From UMGS1933 sp045593405 (lineage in GTDB: Bacteria; Bacillota; Clostridia; TANB77; CAG-508), in assembly GCA_045593405.1 (NCBI GenBank), contig JAZNWN010000021.1, forward strand, positions 13,624-77,623: a stretch of 64,000 nt of DNA, given 5' to 3'. Made by a program: the position numbers and the translations under genes. A model generated the notes under the pieces. That model did no database searches. It saw only the letters and a list, made by a program, of their open reading frames with translations, and had not been told where the DNA came from. Of this stretch, positions 27,116 through 35,864 are shown piece by piece. Position 1 is the first letter of the stretch. Each line of letters starts with the position of its first letter.

Positions 27116-27146
27116 AAAAAGCAAGATAAATTTTAATCTTGCTTTT
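27116..27146. terminator. Bidirectional terminator
   Basis: AAAAAGCAAGAT and ATCTTGCTTTT form a hairpin between the convergent DUF6076-like and PIN genes. Confidence 0.8.
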
Positions 27147-27165
27147 CTTAATATATTTTTAAATA

Positions 27166-28155
27166 TTAAAACTTCATATTTTCATAATTTATTTCTATTA
27201 CAGGAAAATCTCTTACTATTAATTTAGTAAATCCTTTTTCTCCTTTTATTGCTTCTATTATTACATTACAAATAAACATAAGTTCATTCTTATTTATATA
27301 TTCTTTATATAAATATTCTCTTTCCTCTGAAGAATAATATGAATTATCATAATTTAAGCAACTAAACTCTCCTTTTAGAACAACACCAACATCACATGCT
27401 ACTAGTACACTATTTTCCAAATCTCTTAGAATATCTATTCCAAAAACTCCATACACATCTATATCATCAATATCTATATTTTCTTCTTCTATATCTAAAT
27501 AATCAATAGAGTATGTTTCTTCTATTTGAGACTTTAAGTCATATGATTTTATATAATCCATAATTTCTTCTTTTCTTTTAGAACCATAATTTATAACAAT
27601 ATCTGTTAATTGTTGAATAGAACTTACTATCTCTATCCTACTGTTCCTTAATCCCTGTATTGCTTTTTGAACACCTTCATCCTTGGTAATTACTACATAT
27701 CTTGTATTCAAGTTCTTTTTTATATAATTAGAAATAGCCTCTACAAAAAAAGCATCTTTAAACTCGTTTCTCTTCTTATTTTCAAAGGGTGGTTGAATTT
27801 TAAAATACTTTTCTAGTATTATTTCAGCATCAATATCACTTATTTTTATAATTTCAGTTTTTGTATTTTCTTTAAATTTTTCATAATCTTTTTTATCTTT
27901 ACTTAGTTTTTCATTTATCACATCTTCATCAATTATTTCAGTAATCCATTTACAATGTTTTTTTATTCCTTTTTTATTTTCTATTATCCTATTTTCTAAA
28001 TGTGCTTTGATTTCTCCATCTATTACAGAAATCATTACATTATGTACTTCTTTTTCTTCTATTAATTTTTTAAAAGATTTTAATATTTGATTTCTATCAT
28101 CAAAATTATATCCTAATTGTTCATAAATATTAGTATCTATAAAAACCGGTATCAT
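27166..28155 (-). CDS. PIN-domain protein (DUF4935/PIN_12 type)
   Basis: The start at ATG 28155 follows GAGGGTG; a longer form would overlap the upstream gene. The N-terminal 180 residues are a PIN nuclease domain: PVFIDTNIYE (first Asp), ISVIDGEIKAH (Glu) and FKDAFFVEAI (Asp), then YVVITKDEGVQKAI. The C-terminal part is acidic and unrecognised. PIN domains cut RNA, often as toxins. It is the last gene of the run from 30479 downwards and may be the effector of that cluster. Confidence 0.75.
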   Translation of the reverse strand: MIPVFIDTNIYEQLGYNFDDRNQILKSFKKLIEEKEVHNVMISVIDGEIKAHLENRIIENKKGIKKHCKWITEIIDEDVINEKLSKDKKDYEKFKENTKTEIIKISDIDAEIILEKYFKIQPPFENKKRNEFKDAFFVEAISNYIKKNLNTRYVVITKDEGVQKAIQGLRNSRIEIVSSIQQLTDIVINYGSKRKEEIMDYIKSYDLKSQIEETYSIDYLDIEEENIDIDDIDVYGVFGIDILRDLENSVLVACDVGVVLKGEFSCLNYDNSYYSSEEREYLYKEYINKNELMFICNVIIEAIKGEKGFTKLIVRDFPVIEINYENMKF

Positions 28156-28180
28156 TATTTCACCCTCTATCTTACTCTTT

Positions 28181-29014
28181 TTACTCATTTCTTGCTATAA
28201 GCTCTTGCAAATCTTCCTTAAATCCAACTATTATATGTGGTTTATTCTTTTTGGCTGTTTCGTACATATGTTGATTATATTGAACTACCGCTTTCTCATC
28301 TTTTATTTCAGCAATATAAAAGTCATCACTTATTTCTAAAACATCTCTTAATGTATTTTTATCACATAAAGTTACAGTTATTTCTGGAGTTAAAGTTATA
28401 TTCATCATAAAATACCCTTTTGAATATGGATTTAATGCAGTAGTACTACTTGTTAATACAAATTTTCTATTTGTATTATTGAATCTTATAAGTATTCCTA
28501 AATTACTCATCGACTCAAAAAATGTATCCATTTCTTCTTCTATATCAATTAACCTGTTTTTAAGTTCATTTATAGATATATTTTTATAACTTTCTTTCAA
28601 TTCATATAGCTTTATTAGATTTTCATTTGATAGATAGTATCGTTTACAATTAATTGTAGAAAAATACTCTTTTATATATTCTACCATTGCATCATCTCTA
28701 ATTAATTGATAACAAACATATTTCTTTATAATCTTTTTTGTTTTTGGAGAGATTATAAAATTTATTCCATATTTCTCATATTTTGATTTTAATTCAATAA
28801 TAACATTACCTATTTTTTCTTCCGAAAATCTTTTTAATTTTTGTTCGTTCTCATCAGAAAAGTATCCTAATTTTCTATTGAATGAGGCGGTCGTAGAATT
28901 TCTTATACTATTATCTTTAAAATCTATATAATTAATTAACTTTCTTTTATTTTTATCCTCTTTTGAAAACCTATTTAATATACTTTTAGCCAAATATACA
29001 TGTGATTTAATCAA
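28181..29014 (-). CDS. DUF4238-like protein
   Basis: A 277-aa protein whose start, KSHVYLAKSILNRFSKED, resembles the H-x-V-P-x-x-x-L-x-x-F opening of DUF4238, and which ends in a beta-strand-rich part with the phrase NPYSKGYFMMNITLTPEITVTLCDKN. DUF4238 members are found in defence islands and have no established activity. The TAA stop sits about 25 bases upstream of the PIN start. The assignment is tentative. Confidence 0.5.
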   Translation of the reverse strand: MIKSHVYLAKSILNRFSKEDKNKRKLINYIDFKDNSIRNSTTASFNRKLGYFSDENEQKLKRFSEEKIGNVIIELKSKYEKYGINFIISPKTKKIIKKYVCYQLIRDDAMVEYIKEYFSTINCKRYYLSNENLIKLYELKESYKNISINELKNRLIDIEEEMDTFFESMSNLGILIRFNNTNRKFVLTSSTTALNPYSKGYFMMNITLTPEITVTLCDKNTLRDVLEISDDFYIAEIKDEKAVVQYNQHMYETAKKNKPHIIVGFKEDLQELIARNE

Positions 29015-29041
29015 CTCTTCTCTCCTGCAATTATTTTATTT

Positions 29042-29749
29042 TTAATATAGTTCATCTATATCTACAGATAATAGTAAATATTTTATATTTCCTTTATCAA
29101 TTAATACTTCATCTGTATAATTATAATCTCCATCTATCCATTCACTATTAAATTTTCTTTGATATTTATCTAAGACTTCATTGCCATTTAATTGGTTCTT
29201 ATTTACATTATATTTAAAATTATTCCCATACTGCCATATTAGCTTATTGTTATAAAAATATGCGATTTTATTTATACCATAGGAATTGTCTATAAACTTT
29301 ATTAGTATTGCGGCGACAGACACTTTATATTTTAATGCTAAATCTATTAATAATTCCCAATCTTTAATATCTATATTTTCTATTTCTTGTTTTATATATT
29401 TATCTGGCATTAGTAATTCGGATGCAAATTCATCCGCTTCTTTCTCTAAATCAGATTGTTTTATACTAAAGTCATTATATTTATATGAATCTAAATCATA
29501 TGTCCTATCATTTTCATTAAAATAGTGTCCTAATTCATGTGCAATCGTAAATCTCTCTTTATACGATCCTTTTATATTATTACTTACAATTATTTTCTTT
29601 CTTGCTGGTAAAAAATATCCATCTGCACCTTTTATATCTCTATACAATATTTTTATATCGTAACATTCGCAAATCCTGTTTAAATCAATTGGTATACTTA
29701 AATCTAAATTTTCTATTATTTCGCGTGCGATTATTTTTATCATGCTCAT
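29042..29749 (-). CDS. ImmA/IrrE-family metallopeptidase
   Basis: A 235-aa protein with the zinc site HELGH in RFTIAHELGHYFNEND and the third-ligand segment EKEADEFASELLMP. ImmA-type proteins cleave phage or element repressors, often those with an HTH domain, to turn on genes under stress. Its neighbour at 29752 is a YgiT/HTH protein, a likely target or partner. The C-terminal 90 residues are not recognised. Confidence 0.85.
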   Translation of the reverse strand: MSMIKIIAREIIENLDLSIPIDLNRICECYDIKILYRDIKGADGYFLPARKKIIVSNNIKGSYKERFTIAHELGHYFNENDRTYDLDSYKYNDFSIKQSDLEKEADEFASELLMPDKYIKQEIENIDIKDWELLIDLALKYKVSVAAILIKFIDNSYGINKIAYFYNNKLIWQYGNNFKYNVNKNQLNGNEVLDKYQRKFNSEWIDGDYNYTDEVLIDKGNIKYLLLSVDIDELY

Positions 29750-29751
29750 TA

Positions 29752-30216
29752 CTAATCTTCTTCCATTTCTTTCTTTAATATTTCCAAATCATCTTTCATT
29801 AATTTCTCATCTAGGTTTCTTGCAGCTAACTGCATATTGTTATTATAATCATAATTATTTTTTATAATATCTATATCTTTTTTATAAAATCTCCATTTTT
29901 TCCCGATCTTTACAGGTTTTAATCTTTTGTCTCTTATCATATTATATATAGTTTGGTTACTTACATTTAATTCTTCTGCCATGTCTGACACATCTAAGTA
30001 TTCTTCTTTAAAATCAAATTCAACATCACTCATAATCTTGCATAAATTTTCAGCCATTTTCATATCTTTTGCCATATATTCAACATTCCCGCATTTATCA
30101 CAAACATAAGCAGTTATACCTGACAATTTTAATTCATAGCCATTTCTTTTTATCTCTAAATCTCTTTTTTCTTCTCTCATAACACTATCACATAGTGCAC
30201 ATTCTATATTTAACAT
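29752..30216 (-). CDS. YgiT-type zinc finger plus helix-turn-helix protein (antitoxin-like)
   Basis: A 154-aa protein. The N-terminal part has two CxxC knuckles, ECALC and VCDKCGNVEY, as in YgiT/MqsA antitoxins. The C-terminal part has an excisionase-like HTH, YLDVSDMAEELNVSNQTIYNMIRDKRLKPVKIGKKWRFYKKDID. This domain pair typically binds an RNase-type toxin and its own promoter. The gene overlaps the upstream DUF4258 gene by seven bases, the expected toxin-antitoxin layout. Confidence 0.8.
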   Translation of the reverse strand: MLNIECALCDSVMREEKRDLEIKRNGYELKLSGITAYVCDKCGNVEYMAKDMKMAENLCKIMSDVEFDFKEEYLDVSDMAEELNVSNQTIYNMIRDKRLKPVKIGKKWRFYKKDIDIIKNNYDYNNNMQLAARNLDEKLMKDDLEILKKEMEED

Positions 30217-30479
30217 TCTTCATTTTCTCCTTTTCTAATAACTGTAACTACAGCTACTCTAAACTTCATTACTTTAATAATTATTCTAAACTCATCTTTT
30301 TCAAAACATAATCTTCCTTTTTTGGTTAAAGTACATACTCCATTTTTTACTATATCTTCAAGTGTTTCGGTTGATATATTTCTTTCGTTCATTCTTTGAT
30401 TTGCATGATCACATATGGAATAATATCCTGCGTTAATCATGTTTATTGCCCATTCAACATCTTCTTTAAATGTACTCAA
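30210..30479 (-). CDS. DUF4258-family protein, probable toxin of the YgiT pair
   Basis: An 89-aa protein with the DUF4258 signature HANQRMNERNIS, then EDIVKNGVC and a beta-strand end, FRIIIKVMKFRVAVVTVI. DUF4258 is a compact, RelE/MqsR-like fold. Being the first gene of the operon and overlapping a YgiT/HTH antitoxin-like gene, it most likely forms a type II toxin-antitoxin module. The mRNA target is not predictable. Confidence 0.75.
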   Translation of the reverse strand: MSTFKEDVEWAINMINAGYYSICDHANQRMNERNISTETLEDIVKNGVCTLTKKGRLCFEKDEFRIIIKVMKFRVAVVTVIRKGENEEC

Positions 30480-30708
30480 TATTATTTTGCCTCCTTTATA
30501 ATATTTTATAAGTTATTTATAAAATATTATAAAATTTAAATTGTTTATTGTCAACTATTTTTGACATACATTTTTGTTTTTTTATTCAAAATATTAATTG
30601 TTGGTTAGACTTTTGTTTTTAGGCTTAGTATAATTAATATATACAATCTTTATATTTCAATCTAATTGTAGATTGATATGCTCTCTCCCGCACAGAAAGG
30701 AGGAATTT

Positions 30709-31917
30709 ATGGCAGGGAGTATAGAAAAAAGAGGTAAAGACACATATAGGTTAGTTTACTTTTGTGGTAAAAACCTAGATGGTAGTCCTGCAAGACATAC
30801 AAAAACTGTTCATTGTACAAAAAAAGAAGCCAAGCTTGAACTAGCAAAATTTGTTGCAGATATTGAGAAAGGAAATGTTGTTGAGGGTAACTCTATTACA
30901 TTTGAGGAATTTGTCGAAATTTGGAAAAGAGATTATGGTTCTAAAGAACTAGCACCTACAACCTATTCTAGATATGTTGCAATATTAAATACTAGAATTC
31001 TACCATACTTTGGAAAGTTCAAACTAGATAAGATTAAACCAACAGACATTATGAAATTTTACGACATGCTTGAAAGTGATACACAAATTAAAAGATTAAA
31101 AAATAATAAAGGTGAAAGACTTAAAAAGCCCTTATCTAGAAAAACTATTTTAGAGCATCACAGATTAATTCGTGCAATGTTACACAAAGCTGTATACTGG
31201 CAACTACTTGTAAATAATCCAGCTGAAAGAGTTCAACCACCACGAGTTCATAAACCAAAAAGAAGATATTATGATGATGAGCAATGTAAATTCTTATTAG
31301 AAAATTTAGAAAGGTTAAATGCAGATAATATCAAATACAAAGTAGCTATTATAATAACAATATTTACTGGTGTAAGACTTGGTGAACTTATGGGATTAGA
31401 ATGGGATGATATTGATTTTAGAAATGGAATTATTAGTATTAACAAAGCAAGTCAATATTTAGCTGATAAAGGAGTATTTACTAAAGACCCAAAAACAGAA
31501 AGCTCTGTTAGAGAGGTTGCAATACCCACATTCGTGATTTCATTGTTTGAAGAATATAAGTTGTGGTATGAAGAACAAAAATCGTTATACGGCGAATTAT
31601 GGACGAATTCAAATAGGTTATTCGTACAAGCTGATGGCAAACCTATGCATCCAGATACAATTAGCAAATGGTTTGTAAAATTTGTAGGAAATATTGGTCT
31701 TCCCGTAATCAACTTTCATGGGTTAAGGCACACAAATGCTACACTTTTAATATCTCAAAACATAGATATTGCAGTTGTAGCAGCAAGACTAGGACATGCA
31801 CAGATTACAACAACATTAAACTTTTATGTGCATCCTGTAATATCGCACAATAAAGTTGCAGGAAATGTATTACAAAATTTATTGTTAGCAGACAAAACAA
31901 AAGAACTTAACTGTTAA
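30709..31917 (+). CDS. Tyrosine recombinase / integrase of the island
   Basis: Start at ATG 30709 after AAGGAGGAATTT. The 402-aa protein has an N-terminal arm-binding domain (GSIEKRGKDTYRLVYFCGK), a core-binding SAM-like domain (TFEEFVEIWKRDYG) and a catalytic domain with Arg in TGVRLGELMGLEWDDI, HGLRH, and Tyr in TTTLNFYVHP. This Tn916/phage-type integrase fits the tRNA-fMet target and the 35-bp repeats. No in-frame CGG is present. Confidence 0.92.
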   Translation: MAGSIEKRGKDTYRLVYFCGKNLDGSPARHTKTVHCTKKEAKLELAKFVADIEKGNVVEGNSITFEEFVEIWKRDYGSKELAPTTYSRYVAILNTRILPYFGKFKLDKIKPTDIMKFYDMLESDTQIKRLKNNKGERLKKPLSRKTILEHHRLIRAMLHKAVYWQLLVNNPAERVQPPRVHKPKRRYYDDEQCKFLLENLERLNADNIKYKVAIIITIFTGVRLGELMGLEWDDIDFRNGIISINKASQYLADKGVFTKDPKTESSVREVAIPTFVISLFEEYKLWYEEQKSLYGELWTNSNRLFVQADGKPMHPDTISKWFVKFVGNIGLPVINFHGLRHTNATLLISQNIDIAVVAARLGHAQITTTLNFYVHPVISHNKVAGNVLQNLLLADKTKELNC

Positions 31918-31973
31918 CTATTTATGGAAAATATACGCATTTTATGATATTATATTATATCGAGGTGTTAAAA

Positions 31974-33068
31974 ATGGATTATACTTTTGGAAATGTCAGC
32001 TTTGACTCAACAAAACTTAATAAAAGAGATTTAATTTTAGTAAGAAAACAAATGTCAAATTTTCAAAAACAAGCAAGAGAAAATGCAAAATTAAATAAAT
32101 GTTACTATTGTGGAAAAGATAATCCACAAATATGTAACTCTCACTCGATTCCTGAATTTGCTCTAAAAAATATAGCACAGGATGGTGAAGTTCTATATAC
32201 TAATGCTCTAGTAAACATTCCCACTGAAAAAGAAAAAAAGGGATTAAATGAAGCAGGAACTTTTAGAATTATATGTAGAGAATGTGACAGCAAAATTTTT
32301 AGGAACTATGAAAATCCTGAAAACTATTTAACGCTTCCTACTCCTAAAATGTTGGCAGAAATTTCATTAAAAAATTATTTACATATAATAAGTAAAAGAT
32401 TAATAGAAGATGAATTTTTCAAACAATCCCCTACTCTTACAGTTAATCCTTTATATTTAGATTATGCATCAAAAAAAATAAAAACAAATCAATTAGATTT
32501 GTTTGAATATAAAAAAGCTTATGAAAAAGCTAAAAGAATAGCTATTAAAAACTGGGAAAATGAATATTATATAATCTTTTTCAAAAAACTTGATTATGTA
32601 GTTCCCCTAGCATATCAAAATAATCTTGCATTAGTTTGTGATATTGAAGGAAATATAATTAACGATATTTATAATACAAATGATAAATATAAAATACAAG
32701 ATATTCAGTTATGTATTTTCCCATTAAAAGATTCTAGCATAATTTTGTTATTTATGGATAGCAATAATAAAAGATATAGAAAGTTTAATAAGCAGTTCCA
32801 AAAATTAGATGATGAAGAAAAATTAGAACTTTTAAATTATATTATATTTAAGTATTCTGAAGATGTTTTTTTAAGTAAAAAAATAGAAAAAATCATGAAG
32901 TCATCTGAAGAATTAAAAAGTGTAGTAAGAAGCACATCTGATATGACTTGTAGTACATATAATTTACTAGAGGAAACCATTAATTATGATAAAGCAGTAA
33001 AAGAAGAATTCAATTTAAACCAGAAAAAGGATATTCCAAATTTCCTATCTAAAAAATTTGCTTTATAA
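31974..33068 (+). CDS. Zn-binding HNH-like protein at the right end of the island
   Basis: ATG 31974 follows GAGGTG. The 364-aa protein has KCYYCGKDNPQICNSHSIPEFALKN and IICRECDSKIFRNYENP, a CxxC...H...CxxCD pattern like a treble-clef/HNH zinc site. The rest is helical and unassigned. It lies between the integrase and the attachment repeat, a slot where islands often carry defence genes. A nuclease activity is possible but key HNH residues are not certain. Confidence 0.55.
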   Translation: MDYTFGNVSFDSTKLNKRDLILVRKQMSNFQKQARENAKLNKCYYCGKDNPQICNSHSIPEFALKNIAQDGEVLYTNALVNIPTEKEKKGLNEAGTFRIICRECDSKIFRNYENPENYLTLPTPKMLAEISLKNYLHIISKRLIEDEFFKQSPTLTVNPLYLDYASKKIKTNQLDLFEYKKAYEKAKRIAIKNWENEYYIIFFKKLDYVVPLAYQNNLALVCDIEGNIINDIYNTNDKYKIQDIQLCIFPLKDSSIILLFMDSNNKRYRKFNKQFQKLDDEEKLELLNYIIFKYSEDVFLSKKIEKIMKSSEELKSVVRSTSDMTCSTYNLLEETINYDKAVKEEFNLNQKKDIPNFLSKKFAL

Positions 33069-33138
33069 TATTAATGTTTACAAGAGAAATTTATTGAAAT
33101 ATATAGTATTTGAAGGTTATAAAAAGTTCGATTTCTCC

Positions 33139-33152
33139 CCAAAATCTCCCCA
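33139..33152. repeat. Right copy of the 14-mer near the island end
   Basis: CCAAAATCTCCCCA is identical to 12361-12374 and in the same orientation. A further TCTCCCC precedes it at 33134. Likely an integrase or excisionase binding site; inferred. Confidence 0.5.
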
Positions 33153-33235
33153 TTTGGTTAAAAACAGCTAAATTTTAGAGGTTTTTGCAAAAATTAAAAA
33201 TCGCTAAAACCTTTAAGGCTCTAGCGACTTAATAG

Positions 33236-33311
33236 TGGTTGCGGGGGATAGACTCGAACTATCGACCTTCGGGTTATGAGCCCGACGAGCTGCCAACTGC
33301 TCCACCCCGCG
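33236..33311 (-). tRNA. Initiator tRNA-Met (CAT)
   Basis: The minus strand begins CGCGGGGTGGAGCAGTTGG and ends TTCGAGTCTATCCCCCGCAACCA (shown in parts). The anticodon loop CTCATAA gives CAU; the GGG-C and GCCC anticodon-stem pairs and the unpaired first base are initiator-type features. CCA is encoded. Its 3' part is the island target and contains the right attachment repeat (33243-33277), so the gene was rebuilt intact by the insertion. Confidence 0.93.
33243..33277. repeat. Right attachment repeat of the island (35 bp)
   Basis: Identical to 12199-12233. It lies within the anticodon-stem to acceptor region of the initiator tRNA. Confidence 0.9.
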
Positions 33312-33328
33312 ATATTTAGTACCTGAAT

Positions 33329-33357
33329 AGTATACACTTTTGAAATTCTTTTGTCAA
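33329..33357 (-). promoter_or_regulatory. Promoter of tRNA-fMet
   Basis: On the minus strand TTGACA (33357-33352) and TATACT (33334-33329) with a 17-base spacer, 18 bases before the tRNA. Confidence 0.85.
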
Positions 33358-33445
33358 CCCTTTGTTTTAATTTTTTCTTACCTTTAATATTATATTTCCA
33401 TTTTTTGAAATTTATACCTATTAATATAAATATTTCCCAAACTGC

Positions 33446-33474
33446 TTGATTATTAGCAAAAAAAAAGCTATAAT
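33446..33474 (+). promoter_or_regulatory. Promoter of tRNA-Arg
   Basis: TTGATT (33446-33451) and TATAAT (33469-33474), 17-base spacer, 20 bases before the tRNA. Confidence 0.85.
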
Positions 33475-33494
33475 ATATTAGTATTTTAATAATT

Positions 33495-33731
<237 letters not shown>

Positions 33732-33821
33732 AATGCCATTAGGCATGGTTTTGTTTTATATTGTAATTGTTTCTTTAAAATGTTATAATTCTTTTGATAA
33801 TTATAATTGGAGGAAACCATA

Positions 33822-34328
33822 TTGGATAATTTATATATATTTACTGGGCCACCAGGTGTTGGTAAAAGTACAATTTCAAAAAAACTTGCGCAAAACAAAA
33901 TCAAATCTGCTTTAATAGAAGGTGATACTATTTATTCACAAGTTGTTGGAGGATACTCAGCAGCTTGGAAAGAAGGTAATCATTTAGATATTTTTTGGGA
34001 AATCTGTCTAAAAAATATTGATATATATTTAAAGGCTGGATATGATGTAATATTTAATTATATTGTTACACCTGATAAAATAAATCAAATTCAGGAAGCA
34101 TTTAAAAATTACAATATAAAGTTTGTAATTCTTTTGGCTGATGAATATACGTTATTAAAAAGAGACAAAGAACGACCTGCAGATTGCCAAATGCATGAAA
34201 GATGTATTCTTTTACTAAATAATTTTAAAAACCTAAAATTAAAAAACGATTATTTCCTTGACACAAGTAATCTAACTGTTGATGAAACAATAAAAATTAT
34301 TGAAAATAATAATAAATTTAAAATATAA
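33822..34328 (+). CDS. Small P-loop kinase-like protein
   Basis: The start is taken as TTG 33822 because GGAGG lies 8 bases before it. The 168-aa product has Walker A GPPGVGKST near its start, EGDTIYS, then VIFNYIVTPDKI, RDKERPADCQMHERC as a lid-like segment, and LDTSNLTVDETI. The order resembles AAA_33/shikimate-kinase-like nucleotide or antibiotic kinases. The phosphate acceptor is unknown. It is a single gene ending in a bidirectional terminator. Confidence 0.7.
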   Translation: MDNLYIFTGPPGVGKSTISKKLAQNKIKSALIEGDTIYSQVVGGYSAAWKEGNHLDIFWEICLKNIDIYLKAGYDVIFNYIVTPDKINQIQEAFKNYNIKFVILLADEYTLLKRDKERPADCQMHERCILLLNNFKNLKLKNDYFLDTSNLTVDETIKIIENNNKFKI

Positions 34329-34330
34329 TA

Positions 34331-34372
34331 AAAATGAACAAAGGAATTATTCTCCTTTGTTCATTTTTATCT
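34331..34372. terminator. Bidirectional terminator
   Basis: AAAATGAACAAAGGA...TCCTTTGTTCATTTTT hairpin between the P-loop kinase gene and convergent pyrE. Confidence 0.85.
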
Positions 34373-35015
34373 ATTTACATCTAATCCAACTCTCATCACT
34401 TGGATTATTTCTAAAAGCTATTAGCCTTTCAATATCTTCTTTTTTAATATATCCTTCTTCTGCTGCAACTTCTACCATTACATCAAAATTTGATAAACTT
34501 ACATTATCCACATTTGCTTCTGCAAGTCTTTTTTTGCTTTTTTCCATATTGTATGTAAATAAACTTGCTATTCCTAAAACCTCTGCTCCCGCTTCTCTTA
34601 AAACATTTACTACATCTATTACACTTCCACCTGTTGAGATCAAGTCTTCAATTACTACTACTTTTTGACCTTTTTCTAATTTACCTTCTATTTGGTTTTG
34701 TCTTCCATGGTCTTTACTACTTCCTCTTACATATCCCATTGGTAAATTTAGTTTATCTGCTGTAATTGCCGCATGTGCAATCCCTGCTGTACTTGTTCCC
34801 ATAAGTACTTCCGCTTCTGGGTAATATTTTTTTACAAGTTCTGCTAGTCCATTTTCTACTTTTGTTCTTACCTCTGGAGCTGTTAATGTTAATCTGTTGT
34901 CACAGTAAATTGGACTCTTTATTCCACTTGCCCATGTAAATGGTTCTTCTGGTCTTAAAAATATTGCTTCTATTGATAATAAACTTTTTGCAATTTCTCT
35001 TTCTAAATTATTCAT
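34371..35015 (-). CDS. pyrE: Orotate phosphoribosyltransferase
   Basis: A 214-aa PyrE with TWASGIKSPIYCDNR, the catalytic loop region YVRGSSKDHGRQNQIEG and the PRPP-binding motif VVVIEDLISTGGS. It forms OMP from orotate and PRPP in pyrimidine synthesis. It follows pyrF by 15 bases, so the two final UMP steps are co-transcribed. Confidence 0.93.
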   Translation of the reverse strand: MNNLEREIAKSLLSIEAIFLRPEEPFTWASGIKSPIYCDNRLTLTAPEVRTKVENGLAELVKKYYPEAEVLMGTSTAGIAHAAITADKLNLPMGYVRGSSKDHGRQNQIEGKLEKGQKVVVIEDLISTGGSVIDVVNVLREAGAEVLGIASLFTYNMEKSKKRLAEANVDNVSLSNFDVMVEVAAEEGYIKKEDIERLIAFRNNPSDESWIRCK

Positions 35016-35030
35016 AACTTTTCCTCCATT

Positions 35031-35729
35031 TTATCCACAAAAATCTCTTATACATCTTCTATATGCTTCTACTGGATTTTCAGATTTTGTTATTGGTCTT
35101 CCAACTACAATATAATCTGAACCAATTTCTTTTGCTTTTTTAGGTGTTGTAACTCTTACTTGATCTCCCACATCATCTGTTTCAAATCTTACTCCTGGCG
35201 TTACTGTTACAAAGTCTTGTCCACATACTTCTTTTACTTTTCCTGCTTCTAATGGCGAACATACTACTCCATCTAAACCTGCAATTTTACTATTTTTAGC
35301 ATAATGCATTACTACATCATCTAGTTTGCCTTCAATTAATAGTTCTTTGTTCATTCTTTCTTCACTTGTAGAGGTTAGTTGTGTTACAGATATAAGTAAT
35401 GGTCTTGTTCCATCTTCTCTAGTTAGCCCTCTAATTGCTGCTTTCATCATTTCTATTGTTCCTGCCGCATGCAAATTGCACATATCTACGTCTAATCTTG
35501 AAAGTGATGCCATTGCCTTTTCAACTGTGTTTGGTATGTCATGTAATTTTAAATCTAAGAAAATTTTGTGTCCCCTTCTTTTTATTTCTCTTACTATTTC
35601 TGGGCCTTCACTATAAAATAATTCCATTCCAATTTTTAAAAATGGTTTTTCTTCTGTAAATAATTCTAAAAAGTTTAAAGTTTCTTCTTTATTTTTAAAG
35701 TCACATGCAATTATTACGTCTTTTCCCAT
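35031..35729 (-). CDS. pyrF: Orotidine 5'-phosphate decarboxylase
   Basis: A 232-aa PyrF with IIACDFKNKEE, FLKIGMELF, the catalytic DLKLHDIPNTV segment (Lys-Asp network), VTPGVR and IVVGRPIT. It decarboxylates OMP to UMP. First gene of the pyrF-pyrE pair. Confidence 0.93.
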   Translation of the reverse strand: MGKDVIIACDFKNKEETLNFLELFTEEKPFLKIGMELFYSEGPEIVREIKRRGHKIFLDLKLHDIPNTVEKAMASLSRLDVDMCNLHAAGTIEMMKAAIRGLTREDGTRPLLISVTQLTSTSEERMNKELLIEGKLDDVVMHYAKNSKIAGLDGVVCSPLEAGKVKEVCGQDFVTVTPGVRFETDDVGDQVRVTTPKKAKEIGSDYIVVGRPITKSENPVEAYRRCIRDFCG

Positions 35730-35864
35730 TCAAATCACCCTTCCTCTTAAATTCGTTTTCATTATAACATAACTTGTTTTACAGTACAAATATAATTTGT
35801 TTTTTTCTGTCACTTTTTGATATTTTTGCATACTATATATTATGAAAATAATAGAGGTGAAAAT

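Larger units (their letters stand above)
12199..33277. mobile_element. 21-kb integrative element in the initiator tRNA gene
   Basis: The element is bounded by 35-bp direct repeats (12199-12233, 33243-33277), with the tyrosine integrase gene close to the intact tRNA-fMet. Cargo in order: small orphan genes, zinc-ribbon protein, TIR plus membrane-protein pair, XRE regulator, type I restriction-modification with an extra nuclease-like gene, RepA_N initiator, excisionase-like protein, YkgJ protein, two small membrane-anchored proteins, an ART-like protein, a DUF6076-like protein, a PIN/DUF4238/ImmA-IrrE/YgiT/DUF4258 cluster, integrase and a Zn-binding protein. No conjugation genes were seen, so it is probably mobilised by another element. 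The GC-rich dispersed repeats of the chromosome are absent from it. One copy of the repeat plus the interior is 21,044 bp. Confidence 0.88.
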
